NCBI RefSeq assembly: GCF_964340395.1
Contig: NC_135564.1
Location: 9,016,361-9,080,360, forward strand
Length of the DNA: 64,000 nucleotides
Source of the DNA: Glandiceps talaboti
Lineage: Eukaryota > Hemichordata > Enteropneusta > Spengelidae
Direction of reading: 5' to 3'
Of this stretch, positions 57,712 through 64,000 are shown piece after piece; the first letter of the stretch is position 1; the number at the start of each line of letters is the position of its first letter. A model generated the notes under the pieces. That model did no database searches. It saw only the letters and a program-made list of their open reading frames with translations, and was not told the DNA's origin. Position numbers and translations under genes: made by a program.

Positions 57712-58538
57712 TAACAACATCGTCAGCTCAAAAAATGCAGATACATTACGGTACAATGTGGACTGTGAGAGAGTCAGACATCTATATCGCCTTTTCGTTG
57801 ACTTGAGGAGTTTTGAAGCAATGGTGAACCCAGCAAACGCGGGACTGTTTGAGAAGCCTGTCGACCTGAACAGAAAAACGTTACTCAACCCCTGAACATA
57901 ATACAAGAACCAATTATTATTCTGGGCTATTTTATCGACCTGATGAAGGTATTTAAGGATAGCAAACATTTTCATTAGATTTGCTCCTGGACCATTTGGT
58001 AAGGTATGAAATTCGAATGGTTTCGGTGGCGTGCACTTGCACAATGGTTAATCATCACTATGTACTGACGCAATGTGTTCTTTTTAATGCATGTATTTTT
58101 CGATGATTTTAAAATAATAATGGAATTGTCTCAAAACCGTGAAATGAAACCAGTCGACTCTTTATCGCTCTCTGTAAATATATCCCTATCCCCTTTCACC
58201 ATTGTTTTGATGTCTGACCGTATGCGTTCTATTACATTTATAGGGGTGGGGCACTTATTTTAGTGTTTTAATTTCTCTTTATACCGCTTTTTATAATGGC
58301 TACGCTAGATGGGAATGATCAAAACAGCCTCTAGAAGTACATACGGGAAAACAATATTGAAAATATCGGCTATGACATGTGAATTACTGGCCGTCAACCT
58401 AGTTAGCATGTTGTAAAAATCTAGCCAGGCATAGAAAAGTTTGTAAAGATCATTGATGGATATGCAATGTGCCCCCCCCCCCCCGTAAATGAACTCCTAT
58501 ATATATCTACATATGCATTTGTATTGTGTTATTTTACA

Positions 58539-58539
<1 letters not shown>

Positions 58540-58589
<50 letters not shown>

Positions 58590-58823
58590 ATGTGTATGTT
58601 AAATATGGTGTATGGGTGCACGTACGTGTGTGTGTGTGTGTGTGTGTGTGTGACAGACAGACGACGGACGAACGGACGGGTGGGGCGAGCGGTTGGATGG
58701 ACAGACAGACAGACAGGCACATACATACATACATACATACATACATACATACATACATACACAAGCACGCACGCACGCACGCACAGACGCACGCGCGCAC
58801 ACACACATACATACATGCACGCA

Positions 58824-58873
<50 letters not shown>

Positions 58874-58948
58874 TACATACATACATACATACATACATAC
58901 ATACATACATACATACATACATACATACATACATACATACATACATAC
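58540..58948. repeat. Compound microsatellite (TG, ACAG, ACAT, CACG)
   Basis: Two TG tracts, then ACAT, CACG, CA and ACAT tracts. Open frames over it are low-complexity artefacts. Confidence 0.97.
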
Positions 58949-59360
58949 AAATATGTTGGCTATGGAAATGATCGCCTGATGGCACTTCACATAACTAATA
59001 TTTTTGATGACGTAGCATAACGAGGAGATAGCTTGACCTCTGAGACACGTGTTGGGCTTTGTTTTCGACAAACGTCGAATCATTGCCAAGATTCATTTAC
59101 ATAGCACGTGGTGTCTGGTCAACTCACCAGTTTTCATTCTTGATGTGCTATAACGAAAGGCTATCCGGTGCTTTTGCTAAAATCGGTGAATTGCAACACA
59201 TACACAGTCATGCATTACATCCTGTTTTAAAAGCTCCAGTATTACATTGGGACATAGACAAGGAAAACATTGGGATTGTAATAATGATGTCAATGAACAG
59301 CCGAGTCTACAGCGAATTTCACAATATCGTACAGCTTTTCTGGTTTGATACAATCAGGCA

Positions 59361-59695
59361 CGAATCAATAAGAAACTGGACATGTTAGGTACACTTTTAA
59401 ATTAGCAAGATTGAATGAGTACAGTTTTGCTACATTTTGTCAAAGTGAAATGAATTACATCATACAGACATCAAATGAACACCGCAAAGGACATTTTACG
59501 CGCCCTTCCCATTGGGTGTTTGATACTAAGAAAAACATTGGCGCCCGAATGTCTGACCGAGTTGCAATACACTGAAATGGTTTATTTCATTTAGATTAAA
59601 TGTAGCAAAAAATGCGATGTAGTATGACATATGTAGTTTCTTGTTGGTTTCTGCGTGGTTGTATCAAACAGAAAATTTGCATGGTATTATGAAAT
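59361..59695. mobile_element. Palindromic MITE, diverged copy
   Basis: It shares AGCAAGATTGAATGA, TTTATTTCATTTAGA, and GGTTGTATCAAACA with the copies at 48955 and 63384. The left end is degraded. Confidence 0.6.
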
Positions 59696-60387
59696 TCACT
59701 GTAATAAATTACGCGAAGATGCTGCAAAGAAACATATTTCAGCGTCTATAAATGCAAAGCCCGTTCTGTCCTGGTCTGGAAAACAAGGCAATGGTACCGA
59801 ACTTACAAGTAAAACGATACTTTTTCCGTATAATAGCAAAGACAAACCCGAGTGCTATGTGTAACTGAGCGATGAACTGATGGTACAAACAATCGAAGCA
59901 TCACAACGACCTCTCGGGTCACTGATGTCCTTCAACATCTGTATTATGTTTTCTACTCGGACGATCTATCAAGGGTATCAAAGCAAACATTAACTAAATA
60001 TATCTACATTATGTGCTATCTTGACTTCTCGTTGGAAATTTTATTTTGGGTGTACATATTTTTTCAGGTTTCCGACCCTTTCCGTGCACTAAATGTCTAC
60101 GATTCCAACGGCATGATGAAATCTGATGATACACACCACGTGGATCAATAAAATCTGAGCTTCATCCATATCCAAAGATATATACAGTATTTCGAATTTT
60201 CCACCATCAGAAAATGTATTATATACTTTGCCTTAGTCAGCGAATTTTACTTTTACGCAGTGAAAATAATATCCTAAAACATGCCCCAGGAATACAGAGT
60301 ATAATGATCACTTATAAGTATTTGGCAGATGCTTGAATGAGTGACAGAATTCTGCCTAGTTTTTTCCGAGAACGTAAATTTGAACGA

Positions 60388-60570
60388 AGAATGTCGTTCA
60401 GTTTGACTCTATCGAACAACGGAGGTTGTCCTCGGATCTCTCCAATTCCTCCTGCATGATTATTGAACCCACGAGGGGTGGCATATATTCGCTTTACCTC
60501 TTCTTATAGGAGACACACTGTCATAACAAAACTTATAAGAACTCTCCAGTATAAATAAAGTTTATTAGCA
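60388..60570 (+). mobile_element. 5'-truncated SINE copy
   Basis: It shares with the intron-11 SINE the stretches GTTCAGTTTGACTCTA, the GAACAA segment, the AACCCACGAGGGGTGGC-like core and the end CCAGTATAAATAAAG. The tRNA-like head is missing. Confidence 0.6.
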
Positions 60571-60654
60571 TAAATCCATCGTCCCGACTTAATCATTATG
60601 TTGTTCGAAAGATCAAAGTAACATTTTCAAAAGTAAGTTTATATTCCTTAGAAT

Positions 60655-60900
60655 ATGGTATCTGTATGTTCAAATTGCTGTATGTTATCACGAGAAAGTG
60701 ACGCTAGTAGCTTAGCTTGGACGTGGAGTTCAAGAGATGTTAGTGAAAGCACAAACACTACCCTGGGCCTCAGAAAACAAGATACCCCCTCGGGTCACGG
60801 CCTTGTGATCGAAGCGCTTCGAAAGAATGAGAAAGGATGCTGACGTCACGGCGAATTCAACCTTTGGCCTAAGGGCGACGCCTTCCCATATATGTTAGGG
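60655..60900. promoter_or_regulatory. CpG-richer patch with a perfect CRE palindrome
   Basis: TGACGTCA at 60841-60848 lies in a locally CpG-rich stretch about 1.2 kb before the EF-hand gene's start codon. It may belong to that gene's promoter. A 62-codon open frame across it resembles no family I know. Confidence 0.25.
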
Positions 60901-61037
60901 AATGGCCCTAGCTACTGAAGGGTGTGGGTGTGGAAGTCGTGTATACTAATATTTTATAAAGCTAGAAACCGCATAGTGTGCTAAATCAACATGCCCCGTT
61001 TTTCAAATGATGTTATTTTTTATGTTCATCAAAATGA

Positions 61038-61157
<120 letters not shown>

Positions 61158-61315
61158 GCGTAGCCAAATTTCATGTGTACTAATGCTTCGAAGGACATTG
61201 TCACCATGCCATTGGATACTTTTGCTAATTGCAGACCCGTTTCTATGGTTGCAACAACGAATAGTAATGATATGTATATGTTTGGATTAAGTACTAGTAC
61301 AACAATGTCATGTTG

Positions 61316-61319
<4 letters not shown>

Positions 61320-61382
<63 letters not shown>
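61320..61382. repeat. TA microsatellite
   Basis: About 62 bases of pure TA. Confidence 0.97.
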
Positions 61383-61383
<1 letters not shown>

Positions 61384-61939
61384 CATGTAATATTGTAAAA
61401 ATAGTGCGACATGTGTATCAAAATAATCATTTATGTAAAATATCAAATTGATAAATAAACGTTTTAATTGAACAAATTTCGAAGATTACAGGGTCTTGAT
61501 AATGATCTTGACTTCTACATAGTAGCCTCAATACTATAGTAGTAGTATGTAAACTATTTCCATAAATTTCAGTGCGTATCTATGTTTGAACTATTTGTAC
61601 TTGTTTGGCTATTATAAAGACTGTCTATTTTATTTTGGAAAGTCTACATAAATGTAATCATTATGTTCTGAATTCGAAAAAAAAAAAGATTAATACCTAA
61701 GATCACATAGGTTAATATCAGAGCCCATCCATACAACACTAGAGTTCCCCCAGTGTCATAAATTGTCATACATTTCACCTCAACTACTACATGATTGTGC
61801 AGAATTGACACTTAAGTGTATTGTTCGAGTTTTCTCACGAATTTGTACAAAGAAACTTAACCAGGTGGATGTTTTGAGTCCGTACAATTCATCAGATGGC
61901 GTTCACCCTCCTTAATATCTTACAATTGGAAGGCTCCTT

Positions 61940-62082
61940 GTTGCAACCGAGAACGAGGCTGTATTTGATTCACGAAATAGTCGAAATTCCTGGGGTAGTC
62001 ATTTAATTAGTTTCAACCCGGCATCCTTTGCACAGTCTCCTCCAAGCCAGCCAAGAAGGAAGCAGAACACGACTCTAGCAAA
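61940..62082 (+). promoter_or_regulatory. Probable promoter-proximal and 5' UTR region of the EF-hand gene
   Basis: About 100 bases of relatively C- and purine-rich leader (CCTCCAAGCCAGCCAAGAAG) precede the ATG and contrast with the AT-rich surroundings. No clear TATA box was seen. The exact start site is unknown. Confidence 0.35.
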
Positions 62083-62085
62083 ATG
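62083..62085 (+). CDS. First coding exon (start codon only) of a calmodulin-superfamily gene, partial
   Basis: A purine-rich leader (from about 61990) ends CAAAATG directly followed by a donor (GTAAGA), so only Met is encoded before the first intron. Calmodulin genes have exactly this split after the start codon. Confidence rests on the next exon, which has the matching phase. Confidence 0.6.
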
Positions 62086-62192
62086 GTAAGAAAAAAGTGG
62101 GCATTTCTTTACTTTTTTTCAACTATTTTCCTCCTTCTAAAAGTGTTCTCTCTCATTTTCTTACTCCATTTTTGTCGTCTTATCTATTCCAG

Positions 62193-62217
62193 TCTCTCAG
62201 CCAAGAAGAAATTGACG
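62193..62217 (+). CDS. Second coding exon of a calmodulin-superfamily (EF-hand) gene, partial
   Basis: Acceptor TTATCTATTCCAG, donor GACG|GTAGGA, 25 bases. Joined to the upstream ATG it reads MSLSQEEID plus one base. Vertebrate calmodulin genes have ATG alone in exon 1, then a 31-base exon (ADQLTEEQIA plus one base) leaving phase 1. Here the phase is the same, the exon two residues shorter, and LSQEEID sits where LTEEQIA does, the start of the first EF-hand helix. No third exon with an EF-hand loop was found before the window ends, so the product could be calmodulin-like, troponin C or a myosin light chain. Confidence 0.6.
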
Positions 62218-64000
62218 GTAGGAAAAGTTTGATTTTTTTTAAAAAACAAAGTCTAACTGCAACCCTGGGAAGAGTGTATGTGTTTGTTTCTTTGACCTCG
62301 GTGGAATGATCTGCGCTGCCCCTATATATATATGTGTGTGTGTTGTCTTACCAAAACTATACACATGTAATTGTACCCCATAGGTTTTAACAGACACTTT
62401 AGGGTGAAATAATGTTGCTATTTACGTTTCCCTTGAAAGTTAACTTCGACGAGCTGAGTACATTTTTTTTGCGGATCTGTGCCAAGATATACTCAAGGAA
62501 AATATGTGAAATATGCACCAAGCATTAGTTGGAATATAGTGACATCTGCCTTCATCAATTCTTCACCGGTTATTTTTAGACAGCCGTTAGCGTTACTAAA
62601 AATATTTCAAGCTGGTTCTGAAATTTAATTTTGTGAAAGAACAAAGTAAAACAATGGACACAATCGTATGTACTATTGTAAAATAGTGCAGAACTACTGT
62701 ATATATGCGTCGAAAAAAGAGAACCAGTTCCAAAATACTACCGAGTTCTGAAAGAGAAATTGGGTAGGAGAACAGCCATATTGATATAATATTTTTGTTT
62801 GCTATCGTCCATTAATATATACTAAAATATTTACCAAGAGTTGTCTGCTTCTGTAATATTTTAAAAAATTGTATTGTGTGATTTCAGATTACGTTTGTAT
62901 CGATCACTTTCTTCACTCATAGTTGAAATGCCATGAGCTGACATTAATATGCACTAAGATAGGGGTCCTCGTGACCAGATAGCTTCTCGAGTTACTTATG
63001 ACCAAATATGTACATCATCCGTTCTGTACAGTATATTCACGTCAGTAGTCGACTTGCTCCGCCACCCGAGATGCACTACGAGACATACTTTATAGCTTCC
63101 GAGATGACATTTTGGCTAATTTAGTCTTTTTGCTTGTGGTGGAAGGTTTTCATCACTTTCTAACAGAAATGGATTTCTAGTTCTAATTTTAACTTTAATT
63201 TGCATGTCGATTTTCGGTAGCAAACTGGGTAGTCGGTGAATGAACGCAATGTTGAAACCATGGCTACGACATTGATAGCATTGCAACATGAGGCCAAGAG
63301 AATTTCTTTTAAAAGGTTAATGTGTTATGAACTTATTGGCTGACTTCACTTAATATTGTGTAGACGGGACTTTATACAGACCATTTCATGTTAGTGTTCA
63401 CTGGCACTGCTTGAAATAACCATGCAGAAAAACAATGAGAAATTGCACATGCTAAACTTCAGGATAGCAAGATTGAATGAATACACTTCTTTGCCACATT
63501 TTGTCTAAATTAAATGAACCATTATGCAGACACATCGAAACAGACATCCTTGGCGCCAGTATGTCTGCGTGTAGTTGTAGTACGTTTAAATGGTTTTATT
63601 TCACTTAGACAAAAAGTAGCAAGAAATTTCGTCTTAATTGCTATCTTGAAGACAGTGTAGCATGTGCAGTTCTATTATTTTCCGTTTGGTTTTATCAAAC
63701 AAAGCCAGTGGACACTAACTTGAAACGGGCGGTAGTTAGAAGTTTACACAGACGGTTTCATCATTGAATAAAATCAACGCGTTAGCATTTTACTAATTAC
63801 AAGCTTATAAGATTATGGAAATATTTGGTTGTACAAAAGAAAAAAAAACTATCCTGAAAAATGCACAGCAAACAACTAAAATACGAAACGATACATAATA
63901 GCAGTACATAAAACGTAATTTCCAGAATTTACTATTTGTAATCACGTTTAAATATTTTCGATTTCTTCAACTGTTTGGTAAAATCTGTAACGTAGAGTGC
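62218..64000 (+). other. Probable second intron of the EF-hand gene
   Basis: No exon with an EF-hand loop is seen. Acceptor-like AGs near 62887 and 63164 run into stop codons in the required phase. The palindromic MITE at 63384 lies here. Confidence 0.4.
63384..63732. mobile_element. Palindromic MITE, copy near the right edge
   Basis: It starts TTTCATGTTAGTGTTCACTG and ends CCAGTGGACACTAACTTGAAA, a clear inverted pair, with the same interior as the intron-12 copy. It lies inside or just after the first introns of the EF-hand gene. Confidence 0.7.

Noticed and set aside
58467-59089. Open frames of up to 186 codons on both strands
   Set aside because: Low-complexity translation of TG, CACG and ACAT repeats; no splice or family support.
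59059-59388. 109-codon plus-strand frame as a gene
   Set aside because: No family resemblance, no splice context, and it runs into a diverged MITE copy.

Overview
This is AT-rich, repeat-dense animal nuclear DNA. Introns begin GT and end AG, the one long gene is spread over many small exons, and the gaps are full of microsatellites, minisatellites and small inverted-repeat transposons. The protein is close enough to vertebrate R3HDM1/R3HDM2/ARPP21 to place it in a bilaterian. The compact introns and the repeat style suggest a marine invertebrate (an invertebrate deuterostome or a lophotrochozoan), but the species cannot be fixed from the sequence.

Layout. 1-16 kb: no convincing protein gene. 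It holds inverted-repeat elements (517-905, 931-1292, 5752-6164, 9748-10140), a decayed non-LTR retrotransposon fragment on the minus strand (6935-7243) and several tandem repeats. 16-33 kb: probable 5' flank and 5' noncoding region of the main gene, with candidate noncoding exons (about 16.0-16.4 kb and 29602-29775). It also holds large satellites, one of which carries a POU octamer in every 50-bp unit (18.4-19.1 kb). 33.5-51 kb: fourteen coding exons on the plus strand that join, with all phases agreeing, into a 1202-residue R3H-SUZ RNA-binding protein of the R3HDM/encore family. 51-57 kb: 3' UTR and downstream DNA without a clear gene. 57-62 kb: long microsatellites and two CpG-richer patches that could be promoters. 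62.08-62.22 kb: the first two coding exons of what looks like a calmodulin-superfamily (EF-hand) gene that runs off the right edge.

The R3HDM-family protein is predicted to be cytoplasmic and to bind RNA through its R3H and SUZ segments. A long Gln/Pro-rich low-complexity tail follows, and a conserved RRM-like C-terminal domain ends the protein. The EF-hand gene has no evident functional link to it.

The most interesting structure outside the genes is how closely small transposons crowd the exon borders. A palindromic element family ends about 17 bases before the exon 6 acceptor and starts about 8 bases after the exon 9 donor. One copy carries a second, complete transposon nested in it with a 4-bp target duplication. 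A tRNA-headed SINE ends about 40 bases before exon 12.
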